Both the position numbers and the translations under genes were made by a program. The notes beneath the pieces are model-generated. The model saw only the letters and a list, made by a program, of their open reading frames with translations, did not search any database and was not told the origin of the DNA. From Salticus scenicus (Eukaryota > Arthropoda > Arachnida > Araneae > Salticidae): DNA of 64,000 nucleotides. The DNA lies in contig OZ005656.1 in the NCBI GenBank assembly GCA_963930645.1, positions 274,041,095-274,105,094 of the forward strand, read 5' to 3'. Of the stretch, positions 12,399 through 24,481 are shown in pieces (within the stretch, counting starts at the first letter, position 1; the number at the start of each line of letters is the position of its first letter).

Positions 12399-12620
12399 CT
12401 CAACGATCACACTTCTCAATTTATCGATGATATCGGTGCTGTAGGTCACAACGTGATTAATTCCTTTTACGCACGGGGTAGCAGTTTAAAAAACGTAGGA
12501 CGTTTCAATCATCGATTATCAAACACGATGGATAGAATAAGTAACATCGTCGATTATATATTCGATGAAGGTAGCCATCAGTACAGGAGACAAATATACA
12601 GAAATTCGTTTCCTCTATAA
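12399..12620 (+). pseudogene. Unrecognised degraded coding patch, part 2
   Basis: An open plus-strand frame of about 73 codons with balanced composition runs from just after a poly(A) tract to a TAA at 12618. It begins without an ATG. The peptide contains F-I-D-D-I-G-A-V-G-H-N-V and, later, I-V-D-Y-I-F-D-E-G, and is rich in Arg, Asn and Asp, unlike the Lys/Phe/Ile noise of other frames here. It looks like the interior of a real protein truncated on the left. Family unknown; it could be a host exon or a fragment of an integrated element. Confidence 0.35.
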
Positions 12621-12692
12621 CAGGTCCATTTTCGATGAAATCACATTTCTCAACGAGAAAAAAATATTCTCGAAATCCGAATGTGCTGTCCT

Positions 12693-15600
12693 AGTCCAGT
12701 CAAAATAGGAAAAATAGAAGAAAAAAATCGTGTAGTTTTGAAATTTTGCATAATCATAGCCGAGGGGGTCCTGAACAACATACTAAAAGTCCTCGTCCGT
12801 GGGGGGTGAGCGGGGGGCAGGGGGGGCATTTTAGGGGGGCAACTTTCAGTTTTTATTAAATATCTTAAAAACTATCGCATTTAGAGAAAAAATGTTAATT
12901 ACAAAATTAATCTACGTAACATTTCCTACAAGAATGTATATTACATTTTGCTTGTACGAGCATTAGTTTAGAAGATAGAGGGAGATGAAATAACACATTT
13001 TCTTGAAAAATTCTTTTTTGCAATAGTAAAATCAACTAAAGTGTATTAAAAGGATTCTTGACAAACATTTTCTAAGTAAAAAACAAATATATACATAGGG
13101 AATATGCAAGGATAATACAGCATTTTTTGTAAGTTTTAAATAATTTTAAGGCTAGTAGGCGCAAGTGGCGGTTTGAGTAAAAATCTGGATAAGTCCAGTC
13201 AAAATAGGAAAAATAGAAAAAAAAAATCGTGTAGTTTTGAAATTTTGCAAACTCATAGCCGAGAGGGTCCTGAACAACATACTAAAAGTCCCCGCCCGTG
13301 GGGGGTGAGCGGGGGGGGGGGGCAGGGGGGCATTTAAGGGGGGCAATTTTCAGTTTTTATTACATATCTTAAAAACTATCGCATTTAGAGAAAAAATGTC
13401 AATTACAAAATTAATTTACGCAAAATTTCCTACAAAAATGTATGTTACATTTTGTTTGTACGATCATTAGTTTAGAAGATATAGGGAGATGAAATAACAC
13501 ATTTTCTTGAAAAATTCTTTTTTGTAATAGTAAAATCAACTAAAGTGTGCAATTAAAAGGGTTCTTGTCAAATATTTTCTAATGTAAAAAACAAATATAT
13601 ACATAGGGAATATGCAAGGATAATACAGCATTTTTTGTAAGTTTTAAATAATTTTAAGGCTAGTAGGCGCAAGTGGCGGTTTGAGTAAAAATCTAGATAA
13701 CGAAGACCCAAAACCGATCAACATTAAAAAAAAAAAAAAAATCGTGTAGCTTAGAAATTGAGCTCAGTTATATGGTTAAGTGCCCTGAATAACATACTAA
13801 AAGTCCCTAACCATGGGGGGGGCATTTAAAGGGGGCACATTTCAGTTTTTATTAAGTATCATTTAACAATCATTTTTTTACCTCTAAAAATTTCATCTTT
13901 TCCATCTTTTCTTGAAATGCTCGCTTTTACTAATCCCTCTATTCCTTTCTCATTTATGTTGCATATATCATTCACTATATCATTTTCACATATTAAACAT
14001 TTTTCTGCCATATCGATACACTAAGTAATCGCAAAAAATTCAGAAGAAACATTAAATACACACTAAACGTAAGAGAAATGAAATAAGAATATGTAACAAA
14101 CGTTCTCATAATTCATAGAGCACACTCATTACAAAGCGAAAGGGGTATCCTTATCGAAACCTGTCCATTACCCTTCGTTTAACCTTTACATTTGAAATAT
14201 AAGTATTGCATTTTACACATTAGTTACATCTTCCACATGTTTTTTCAGTCTTTAACGATAAAAATTCGGAGAATTTGCTCCGTTCTATTGCAGTACTAGC
14301 GAAAACCCTTTGTTTCGCTTCCCCATGCAATCCTTTGTGACAGCCGTTGCTTCGTATTTTACGGATATCTTATAGAAAAGTGGAATTTTTCGATTTGTAT
14401 ATTTTGACTTCCACTCTTTAAACTTGGTGCATTGCGCGCACACACACATACAAATATTTATATACAAATATTTATTTGTATGAGTAAAAAATATTTAACC
14501 TGAACCTTTTTAATTACGAAATATAGTTTTTATTACTATTGCAAATAACATAAAAAATTAAATAAAAAACACAGAATAGGGTTGGGGACTTTTAGTATGT
14601 TGTTCAGTAAATTTAACCAACTGTGCTCAATTTCAAAGCTACACGATATTTTTTAATGTTGATCGATTTTGGGTCTTCGTTATCTGGATTTTTACTCAAA
14701 CCACCACTTACGCCTACTAGCCTTAAAATTATTCAAAACGTACAAAACATGCTGTATTATTCTTACATATTCCCTATGTATATATTTATTTTGTATATTA
14801 GAAAATATTTGAGCAGAACCCTTTTAATTACACACTTTAGTTAATTTTACTATTGCAAAAAAGTATTTTTCAAGAAAATGTGTTATATCATCCCCCTATA
14901 TCTTCTAAACTTTTGATCGTACAAACAAAATGTAAGATACATTTTTGTAGGAAATTTTACGTAGATTAATTTTGTAATTAAATTTTTTTCTCTAAATGCG
15001 ATAGTTTTCAAGATATTTAATAAAAACTGAAAATTGCCCCCTTTAAATGCCCCCCTGCCCCCCGCTCACCCACAACGGTCGGGGACTTTTAGTTTGTTGT
15101 TCAGGAAACTTAACCTTATAACTGTGCTCAATTTTAAAGCTACACTATATTTTTTTAATGTTGATCGATTTTGGGTCTTCGTTATCTGAATTTTTACTCA
15201 AACCACCACTTACTCCTACTAGCCTTAAAATTATTTAAAACGTACAAAACATGCTGTATTATCCTTGCATATTCCCTATGTATATATTTGTTTTTTACAT
15301 TAGAAAATATTTTACAAGAACCCTTTTAATTGCACACTTTAGTTGATTTTACTATTGCAAAAAAGAATTCTTCAAGAAAATGTGTTATTTCATCTTCCTA
15401 TATCGTCTAAACTAATGATCGTACAAACAAAATGTAATATACATTTTTGCAGGAAATTTTACGTAGATTAATTTTGTAATTGACATTTTTTCTCTAAATG
15501 CGATAGTTTTTAAGATATTTAATAAAAACTGAAAATTGCCCCCCTTAAATTCCCCCCCTGCCCCCCGCTCACCCCCCACGGGTGGGGACTTTTAGTATGT

Positions 15601-15695
15601 TGTTCAGGACCCTCTCGGCTATGAGTATGTAAAATTTTAAAACTACACGATTTTTTTCCTCTATTCGTCAAATTTTGGCCTTCGTTGCCTGGTCT
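12693..15695. mobile_element. Large foldback element with arms of tandem ~500-bp units
   Basis: The left arm (12693-13862) is about 2.3 direct tandem units with a period of 499 bp. The right arm (about 14582-15695) is the same material inverted, again about 2.3 units. A 0.7 kb loop (13863-14581) separates them. Each unit contains CATACTAAAAGTCC, a G-run block around GGGGTGAGCGGGGGG, and a conserved AT-rich stretch ending in GGCTAGTAGGCGCAAGTGG. Symmetric arms made of internal tandem repeats around a unique loop are the hallmark of Foldback (FB)-type elements; the assignment is by structure only. The loop encodes the short ORF at 13859-14011. Confidence 0.7.
13859..14011 (-). CDS. Candidate first exon of an unidentified Cys-containing protein in the foldback loop
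   Basis: An ATG at 14011 opens a 50-codon minus-strand frame starting M-A-E-K-C-L-I-C-E-N, with a third Cys 9 residues after the second, then E-K-G-I-E-G-L-V-K-A-S and a basic R-K-D-G-K-D. After 130 nt the sequence reads AGAG|GTAAAA (13882/13881), a good splice donor, so the last few codons to the stop may be intronic. I recall proteins in arthropod genomes that begin with a Cys pair, then an E-K-G-I-x-x-L-I-x-A-S-x-x-R-x-D-G stretch, often in multi-copy, transposon-associated families; this is recollection, not a database result. The acceptor exon was not found. It is the only protein-like frame in the loop and so the best candidate for cargo of the foldback element. Confidence 0.4.
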   Translation of the reverse strand: MAEKCLICENDIVNDICNINEKGIEGLVKASISRKDGKDEIFRGKKMIVK

Positions 15696-15699
15696 ATCC

Positions 15700-16020
15700 G
15701 GCCAGTCACTGAGCGCCACTTGGTTTATAGTGAAGAAAGCTATTTGATGATACATCTAGGCGATGTCGCGTTTTAGTCCCAGGCTCATTAGCTGCTGTAG
15801 CAGGGAAAACGAGAAGTGATTTTCCGGGAATTAAATACAAATTTTACGTCAGTTCGGGTTTGAGACATGACAGAATTCGGATAATTAATATTCATTGAAA
15901 GCAATTTATCACAATTCTCAAATCACTACTGAATAATTTAAGTTTTTTCTAAAAGTAATCTTAAGGACGTTAATATTAACGATTAAGTAAGCCATTCTGA
16001 TAGAATTTAAATATATATAT
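15700..16020. other. Intergenic, no gene seen
   Basis: Moderate-GC sequence just outside the foldback arm, with no repeat or frame I can support. Confidence 0.5.
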
Positions 16021-16025
16021 ATACA

Positions 16026-16239
16026 CAGTCGGTAACAAAAGTATTCGACCACTAGCAAAAATTGTTATATAAAAAAAGTAGAGTTAATACTGTTTTTTTT
16101 TAAATAAATCATTGTTGAATCATGTTTTTAGACTGACTAAGAACATGATTCGATAACGATTTATTTAGCAAAACAGTATTAACTCTACTTTTTTATATAG
16201 GAATTTTTGCTAGTGGTCGTATACTTTTGTTACCGACTG
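16026..16239. mobile_element. Palindromic MITE, CAGTCGGTAACAAAAGT family, copy 2
   Basis: The ends CAGTCGGTAACAAAAGTAT and ATACTTTTGTTACCGACTG are inverted. The inner arms around TTAAATAAATC / GATTTATTTAG also pair, making a near-complete palindrome. It lies in a TA run. Confidence 0.85.
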
Positions 16240-16248
16240 TATATATAT

Positions 16249-17152
16249 AAGGTAAAGCTAGGAGAGATTTCGGACATAGGGAATCGACAAGAAGGACTAC
16301 AGTAGGCGCTCTGAAACTCCAGGTTTCTATAATATCGTTTGCGGAGTGCTCACTTATATGTGCATGTTCATTGCTTGAACAGTCTAAGATTAAACGGGGT
16401 TATTTTTTCTCGTTTTCAAAAACGTTTAAATTTTCAAAATCCTTTCAAGGAATTTTTATAGAATGGTAGTATTACAAAATATTTTTTAATTAAACGATAT
16501 CCCATGAACTCGTTTATGAATTTTACTTGTGGCACGTGGTTGCATGAAAGTTGTATCGATTATAACAACTAGTGCAGTGATTATAGACAACGACAGATTA
16601 GGTCAACAGACAAAAAACCATTCAAACTGAAAAGGAAGTTTATTAATTTTAATTTAAACATATTATCTAGTAACTAAATGTTACTTTTTATTATCTAGTT
16701 TTGTTTTTTCATCTGCTTCTTTAATTTATTTTCTTTAAATAAAATTTGTAATCATTTTTATTTATTTATTTATTTATTAATTATTATTATTGTTAAATTG
16801 AAATACCTACATATAATGCAAAAATATATGTTTACAAAACCTTTATACGAATGTCATTTAAGTGCAATTATCATTGTTAACAATTTAATTGTAGTTAAAA
16901 TTAAGCGCAATCTCTCGTACCCATTTGCGCAATGGCTCATACCCTATAAAGAGAGATTGCGCATAATAGCTCTCTTGGTTTTATTACAGCTGTTGCTTTA
17001 AATCATAGTAAAACAACAAAATAGTAATGGAAATGCGTAAAAGAAGGATCACTTCAAAGCTATGCACCAACAGTTTAGCAAAAAAAAAATAAAATTTAGT
17101 TTTTTTTATAACGTTCTGTTGAATTTGGCAGAAACTCTCCTAGCTTTACCTT
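16249..17152. mobile_element. TIR element, AAGGTAAAGCTAGGAG ends
   Basis: Terminal inverted repeats AAGGTAAAGCTAGGAG (16249) and CTCCTAGCTTTACCTT (17152) are perfect over 16 bp, with TATA flanks on both sides. The interior holds a perfect 12-bp inverted repeat (16905-16962). About 250 bp at its left end is present inverted and diverged at 55690-55926. No transposase frame is visible; the ORF at 16798-17001 has no recognisable domain. Confidence 0.7.
16905..16962. repeat. Perfect 12-bp inverted repeat with 34-nt loop
   Basis: GCGCAATCTCTC at 16905 and GAGAGATTGCGC at 16951. The loop contains TTTGCGCAATGG, which repeats the GCGCAAT part of the arm. Confidence 0.8.
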
Positions 17153-20100
17153 ATATACACTTTTTTAGAGACAATGATAAAATTATACGTCTCGACAGAA
17201 CGAGCAAATCTGCTTGGCATCAAAAACCAATTTAGCTGAAACCATTTAAGATTTTTCTGTGTGGTGAACCTAAAGGAGAGATAAAAGATTGGGTTGTATT
17301 TAAATTACGTCATACAATATCATTAAATTTTGTCTGGTTATCCTGAAGTACGCTAACTTCATGATTTTTATTGATAATAATATTAAAAAATAATTTCAGG
17401 TTTTTCATCATCCTAACGGTAAAATTTTATCCGTTTGTAGACCGGAAATGTACCCTCAAAATGATTTTAAAGTACTTAATAAAAATGAATGAATTTTTCT
17501 TTCTTATATATATATATATATTTGATGATTACTTGGGGTAAGTACCAGGAAAAAAGTTATGGCTTCGAATATTGGAACAATAAATTACACGAAATTACGG
17601 AATAATGATAAAGAAAGAAAATAAAACAGATTAAGCGAATTGAACTAAAATATATTAGATTCTTTTGGAATAGACGACATATAATGTTGGCGTGCACTTT
17701 AAATAAATAAAACGTAATTTAGGTTGCCATTATTTCTTTTCTTCTTAATAAAAGGTACGTGATGTTTACAACATCACAGTATAATGAACTAAACAAGTAA
17801 AATTAAATAAACATACTACACTTTAAAAAATGAAAATATGAAAACACACCGTTAAATATGTTTTTTAGCCTTTAAACACCAAAACTACAGCATTTGGTGC
17901 TAATGTGCTACAATATGTTATGCTATTTTTCAATCTTCAAATACAAAATTTATTGAATCTAAGTCACACATTTTCATGCGAAAATGTGATATTAAAAAGA
18001 AAAAAAAAGAAAAGAAAAAAAAAAAACTTACAAACAATTCTATAGAAAAAATTCTAATACAACCGCAACAAGTATATATAACAATATTCGTATACCAAAT
18101 TTAATTATCTCATTTATGTTTTCAATACTTAAAAATAATATTTTATCCATGAATTTTTACATAAAATTAGTGAAAATTATAAAATTTAACTATGCATTAT
18201 CTGATTAAAGTGACGTAAAAAATATTTAACAAATCAGATATTAAAAGAAAAAAAAAATAAATAAACTTATTTATAGCATTCCCTATTTTCCATCGTTAAT
18301 TTTTTTTTTTTTTTTTTTTTAAAGGAAAAACTCAACTATAATAAAATGCGTTTGTTTCACATACATTTTCATAAAGAAAAAAAAAATGATAAAATTAAGA
18401 TTGATAAAATTAATTAAGGGGGGAGATTTTATTTTTTATTATTAATACTTTTGTATAATTTTAATCTTCACATTTAATCTAATTACTGTAAGTAATAAGA
18501 GTAAGAATAATTATAATAATAATAATAAATAAATAAAATAAAATAAATCTTTAAATATGTAAAATGTAAAAGGATAATAAAAAAGAATTTTTTACTGATA
18601 TAAGTAAAAGTAATGGGCAATTAGATCTTCTTTTAATAAAGATTACTGAACTTAACAATGAAAAAATCTTTAAACTATAATGTAAATATAAGCTAAAAAA
18701 AATTGTGTTTTAAAACTTTTCTTTCGGTGATAATAAGGATATTTTTAAATAAAGAGTTAATCAGAAAATTATCTTTATAAGACGGATAAACATAATTCCC
18801 ATTTATTATAAAATTTAGCGAATAAATGTTTTGTGTGTTTAGGTTGATATTTTTTATGATAGATTTTTTTCAAAAATTATAAAGATTAAACTTATTTTCT
18901 TTTAATAATTTTAAAAGTAAATATGAGCATTTTTTTTCTTTAATGATAAATTACATATATATTCTCTATGAAATAAACATATATATGTAGATTTGTTGCA
19001 TACTTTCAAGGTAACAGCATATTAAAACAGGAATGCGCACTAGCCAGGCGATTTCGAGAAGAAAGCCATTGGTTTTTTTAGTTATTATCTTAAGTGTATA
19101 TTATTTCCTTGTCGTACTTAGAAGGGTGCAAAGCAACTGTCTGGAGGATCTCGGTTCACTGCTGCTTGTTAGAAATGTTTTTTTATTATTAACATTTGTT
19201 TATTTGTCTAATTATTTATCACTTTATTTTACTTTCAAGATATATTTAAAAATTTGTTTTTAAATTATAAAACATATTTTGAATATAATTTAATATAATA
19301 ATAGATAATAGATAATTCTTATAAATAGAAAAAAATAATAAACAAAAAAAAAAAGAAAAAAATATTTCTTACTAACATTATTTGAAAACATTAAGTAGTT
19401 ATTGTTTATGAAATTTTAAAATTTTCTATTTAAATATTGAGAAGATTAAAATTTGGAATTATCAATCCATACAATCAGTTGTCCCTAAAGACAACTGACT
19501 AGAAAGTTTAAATACACTTGTGTGCAGAAGTAAAGCTACGATCTACTTTCTCCTCCCCCCCCTCCCACACACACACCTTTTTTTTTTTTTTTTTCGCATA
19601 CTATATTTTAAGCAAATGGATACATGATCGTGATATGTAGATCTCACGTTCGTAAGAAAATTTTGATTCGAATTTTATGTAACTTTTATAAAAGTATTAT
19701 TTTTAAAATCATATAAGTTCTTTATTTTATTTATTTATTTATTTATTTTCTTTAAAATTAAACTTTGCAAAAAATGAACATTTAAAAAATTTCCAGGGAA
19801 AAATGAATATAAGAAATGGTATTATAGATGTATTGCAATTAATTAATGATATGCATGCCTTCTAATGTTATATTAAAATAAAATTTACCTTCATGTATTA
19901 TTTTTTATTTCTTCGTTCTATAATGATTCTGTATTAAATTGATTTGACTGTCCGTCTATTTGTTTTTCTGTCATCACTTGCCAACTATTCCATAAATTAT
20001 CATAAAATTTGAGTTATTTTATTGCATGCATCTCACATGGTCAAGTTGCTATGTAACTCTCAGCCAGGAGGTTCAGGTATAATTCCCAGTCTGCGAATTC

Positions 20101-22690
20101 TGTTCTTTTGTTACATTTGTGATATAAATTTTAACATAAATATCGTTGAAAGCTCCAAGACTGTTTTCGTTTGGGCAACTTTTTGGTTAGTTCCCCCTAT
20201 AGAGTAAGAGACTCATAATTTCGGTGTCGTTTGTTTCAGTCCCATTGCTGGGCAGAGCGCAGCCGTTTGTTAAAAAAGAAATAAGAAATCACAAAAAGGC
20301 ACTATTTAAAAAAATAAAAGCTACAAAAAGACACGTAAAAGCTTCTGACAGAATTACGATGCAGATTTATGACCATCAAGCGACCGCAATAAAGCCCCTG
20401 CTAAGTCTTAAGTAATGCACACTGAAAAAAAATTCAGAAACGTTACTCTTATACATCGGATACATTCCTGGTTTTAATAAGTTTGGTGAAGGTTCGTGAG
20501 AATAACAGGTTTTCTTCCATGAAACGTTCCTAATTTCAGGAATGTAGCATTATTTTGAATGTGTTAATTTGATGGTAACTGATATTAAGGAATATTACTG
20601 GTAAATATTGGGCACATTGGCTGCCCAAAATTTCCCAGGAAAGTGCCGGAACTTTTTTTACAGTCCATTAAGAAATCTAGAAGCAAGCAGATTGGTGCAA
20701 ACCTGGTCCAATCAGAAAAACATCCAATAAAGAAATTACAAAGTGAGACCTAAGCACCCAATAATAATTTAAAAAAAAAAAAAAAGAAGAAGAAGAAAAT
20801 TTCTTCAAAAAATTATAATGAGAGACCTCAAGGAAAATGATAAAAGTTTAAAAAAGAAAAAAAAAAGATTCTGTCGATTGTCTTCATACTGAAAACATGT
20901 AAAATAATTCTGTTCACTGTCTCATCGTTATGACTTCTGTCATCTCCGCTTGAAACAAGAAGTTGCTAGTAATTTGAGCTTACTATAAAAAAAAAGGCCG
21001 AGCCTTGGCCATGATGAAATTACATAAAAATATGTAGTGCATTTATTAAGTGACCAGAATGCATGGAATAAGTGCCCAAGAAAAATCTTTAAAGAATTGT
21101 TCCACGTGATGACCCACCTCTCATGCCCTGGCTCCTCCCCAGCATCTGGTAAACTGGTGAGAAAACTCCTTTTATTCATTGGTCAGTAATCTACAAATTT
21201 TCGCAAAACGCATTTTAAACATATACCCGATTCTATGTACTCATCTTTATCCTATTTCGATGCAATTGATATAATTGTGATTAAGAAGGTGATCATTGTG
21301 ATCCCACATATGTTATGTATTCTTTTAAATTGTGAAGATCATCTTTTTAACTATTATTCAAAAATGAAAATTTAATAAAGAAATTAATTAAATACCTATG
21401 AGTTTGAAATTATTTGATAAGAGTAATTTTACTTATTAATAATCATATTCCTTTTCAGATTAATGTTTACATTATTAATTAGGTTAAATTTAGTGCATTT
21501 CACAGCGCATGCCCGAATGTCGTACGTAAGGGTAGTTTAATTTGACTTGTATCCTCCCAACATCCACCTACCGTAAAACTGGTATCGTAAAAATCCGTAG
21601 ATTGAGACTAATAGTCCTCTGTACTAAAAAAAAAAAAAATACGAATCCAGTATTTTCTTCCTAAAAATGTAGAAGAAAGAATTAAGAAAATGCATGTTAA
21701 TTACACATAATATGATAAAATAAAATAATAGGAAAATTAAAACTCTTTTAAATTGTTTTAAATCTCTTTTAAACTAAGCTTAGCTAAAAATGTGACACTT
21801 ACAGAATAAGTAAATTTGAAAAAAAAATAACAAACAGGATTTTCATAGAACCGATCACGTTTTTCCTTAATTTCGCTATTAAATCAGGATTATGCTTAAC
21901 TACGTTAAACTCATAAAATTTTCAAGCCTATCTTATTCCATCATGATTTAAAGTTATCTTGTGTTATCTAAAAAAAAAGTAATTATTAACATACTATACT
22001 TTCACAAAAAAAAGTCGGAAATTATATTTTATCGTTACAGACATAGTCTTAAATACAAATAATCTCAAATAACCATTATTTAAAATGTCCACTAATTGCC
22101 TCATTACTTATATTTAAATCCTTTAAGAAAATTCTGTTTTTCTCATTTTTGCAATTTTAATTTTTGCTTTGTGTTCTTCCTTTCTCTAATTAGATAATAA
22201 ATAAAGGGGGAAAATGCAATAAAACAGTCTTTTTTAACATATTACATGTTTCGGATATTTCGTTTTTCTAAAGTATTTTAAAGTTTATTCAATTGTGAAA
22301 GATTAACTAAAAAAAAAAAGAAAAAAAATCTGATGGATTTTTCTGTGGATGTTTCTTTATAAATAATTCATTACGCATAATGTGTACAAAAAATCTATTA
22401 AGATTTTGTTTTGTTTGAAAACACCTTTTAAGTATGAATAGTTGAGTACAAAATAAAAATTACACTCGGTTAAAACAATAAAATAAAATAAAATAAATTT
22501 GAGACATTTTTATACTCATTTGCTATATTAAAATGCAAAGTCTACATAAATCATTTAGCCCTTGTTAGTAGTTCAAATTTGAGTTATTTCAAACAATTTA
22601 TTCTTGAGTAAATTTAAATAAGGTAAAAGTGAAGTTGTTTCTTCTGAAACACAAAAACGTAACTAATTCGCAAACTGATCAAAGGTACAT
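17153..22690. other. Long AT-rich stretch without a supported gene
   Basis: No coding exon that I can defend. The plus frames at 19033-19263, 20022-20207 and 20224-20415 and the minus frame at 20940-21179 are isolated, match no family I know and have no consistent splice context. Patches of higher GC at 19030-19170, 20030-20110 and 20940-21180 could be old repeats or diverged exons. The patch at 20035-20090 has a weak Pol III B-box-like GGTTCAGGTATAATTCCC and might be an old SINE head. Confidence 0.5.
21530..21633 (-). repeat. Half copy of the TTTAGTACGG MITE family
   Basis: The right edge CTAATAGTCCTCTGTACTAA and the adjacent AATCCGTAGATTGAGAC match, in inverse orientation, the left end of the element at 57394-57578. 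Only one end is present. Confidence 0.6.
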
Positions 22691-22691
22691 T

Positions 22692-22762
22692 CTGCCTGCG
22701 TTGGAATCGAACCGAGGCCTTTCGATTAGCGGTCTAAAGCTCTAACCATTAATCTGCGGTTT
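22692..22762 (-). ncRNA. tRNA-like sequence (pseudogene or SINE head)
   Basis: On the minus strand the sequence has a perfect B box GGTTCGATTCC, an A-box-like ATGGTTAGAGC, and a possible anticodon loop CCGCTAA, suggesting tRNA-Ser(GCT) ancestry. The acceptor stem does not pair well and the D-arm is poor, so this is unlikely to be a working tRNA gene. No SINE tail was identified. Confidence 0.5.
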
Positions 22763-23039
22763 TTTATTTGAGGTCGCTAATCAATTGTTTTCAAAAAGTC
22801 TCAATGAAAATAAATTATTCTATTTAAAATTTTTTGCTTTTTATTTTTTATAATTATATTATAAAGATGCAACGCACATTTTTAAAATATAAGTGTTATT
22901 ATTAAACACGAGAAAATACTTAATAGCAACAGGGAATATACCCTGGTGTATAAAATTAAAGCAATAACCTATCTTTCTGGGTTTTTTTCCCTCACATTAC
23001 TTATAAAGAAATTAACACGTGAATATAAAACTTTTTATG

Positions 23040-23067
<28 letters not shown>

Positions 23068-23071
<4 letters not shown>

Positions 23072-23317
23072 TTTAAATACTTAATTGTATTTTATTATAT
23101 TTTTGAAAATTTAACCAAAAATCAATTGTTTATCTACCATATATTCGTAGGAGAAAGTAAGTAAGTGAATAAATAAATAAATAAAAATAATTTAAAAACT
23201 TTTAGTAAAGGATTTACTAATAAGTTATTATTATTTTCACATTAACTATATATTTTCTTTTGAAATTTACTAAACAGATATAAAAAATGGCTATTGAACA
23301 AACTAAAGTGTATCATA
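23068..23317 (+). repeat. Donor copy of a 250-bp segment duplicated at 24176-24425
   Basis: As far as I can read it, the 250 bp are identical to 24176-24425, which lies inside an Ha element. The last 49 bp also recur at 24433-24481. This copy continues on both sides into sequence that is not repeated elsewhere in the window, so it is the likely donor. Confidence 0.85.
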
Positions 23318-24175
23318 GCTATGACATTTTTAATTTTCTAGAAATTTTTTATTAGAAATATCTATATGCTAGCCTGGTTAAATTCAAGTAATAAGTAATT
23401 TAATGAATAAATGATTTTGTAAGTAAATTGTAAGTACACATTATAAACTGTAAAAACTCACAGCATTTTTTTTTTCTTTTGAGATCAAAATAGTAAAACG
23501 GCTCTATATTAGGTTAAAAAAAAAAAAAAAAAAAAAAAGGCCTCAGCTGCATTATCAAAATAGAAAGGTACAGCTGCGTATACTTACAAATTTTGCCTAC
23601 TTCTGAATCTGCATACGGCTTTCTCTAAAACATCATCTGTTGAATTTCGCAGTATTACTCTTAGAGCACATATACAGTGGAAGACATAATTATAAGACAC
23701 GTATATAATTTGACAAATAGTGAAAGAAAAGATTCAGAGCTTAAAAATGTTTTATCAAATACGTCAAAAACATAAATTTATTCTGTTATCACACGTAATT
23801 GTTTTACAGAAATGATATTTTTATAGAGTTTAATTTAAAAAAAATTAAAAATACTATGGAAACTAGTATGTTGTGGCCACCACAAGACTTTCTTCTATAT
23901 TTTCCTATACATATTCAATCAGTAACAATATTTAAAAAAAAAAAAAAAAAGATTTTTTTTTTCCTTTTTTTTTTTTTTTTTTTTTTGTGAAAATTAATAC
24001 ATATTCAATCACTAACAATATTTAAAAAAAAAATAGAATTTTTTTTTTTTTTGGTTAAAAGTAAAAAAAATCGATAACTTTGTTTTAAATTATCACAGAT
24101 TTATAGTTCAACCATTCGTTTTAAAGGTATTGACGAGACCTTTCGAATGATACCCATCTTCAAAATTTGTACGGC

Positions 24176-24425
24176 TATTTTTAAATACTTAATTGTATTT
24201 TATTATATTTTTGAAAATTTAACCAAAAATCAATTGTTTATCTACCATATATTCGTAGGAGAAAGTAAGTAAGTGAATAAATAAATAAATAAAAATAATT
24301 TAAAAACTTTTAGTAAAGGATTTACTAATAAGTTATTATTATTTTCACATTAACTATATATTTTCTTTTGAAATTTACTAAACAGATATAAAAAATGGCT
24401 ATTGAACAAACTAAAGTGTATCATA
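24176..24425 (+). repeat. 250-bp copy of 23068-23317 inside the Ha element
   Basis: It replaces the C/G-run block expected here from the other half of the same element (compare 24935-24960). Left junction CTTCAAAATTTGTACGGC|TA, right junction ATATCTGGGGTAC, after which the last 49 bp are present again (24433-24481) before the G-run. Confidence 0.85.
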
Positions 24426-24432
24426 TCTGGGG

Positions 24433-24481
24433 TACTAAACAGATATAAAAAATGGCTATTGAACAAACTAAAGTGTATCAT
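24433..24481 (+). repeat. Third partial copy of the duplicated segment
   Basis: It repeats the final 49 bp of 24176-24425 and ends at CATCCCTGGGGTACTTC, a second version of the CTGGGGTAC junction. Confidence 0.85.

Noticed and set aside
16905..16962. Possible microRNA precursor hairpin
   Set aside because: A 12-bp stem with a 34-nt loop is too short for a miRNA precursor, and it lies inside a transposon.
20224..20415. Lys-rich 63-codon ORF preceded by a TTTCAG acceptor-like site
   Set aside because: No recognisable domain, no donor or neighbouring exon, and composition explained by AT-richness.
20940..21179. 79-codon minus-strand ORF with mixed composition
   Set aside because: I could not relate it to any family, and it has no supporting exon structure. 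Left unannotated as a gene.
22692..22762. Functional tRNA-Ser gene
   Set aside because: The B box is perfect but the acceptor and D stems do not pair; kept only as tRNA-like.
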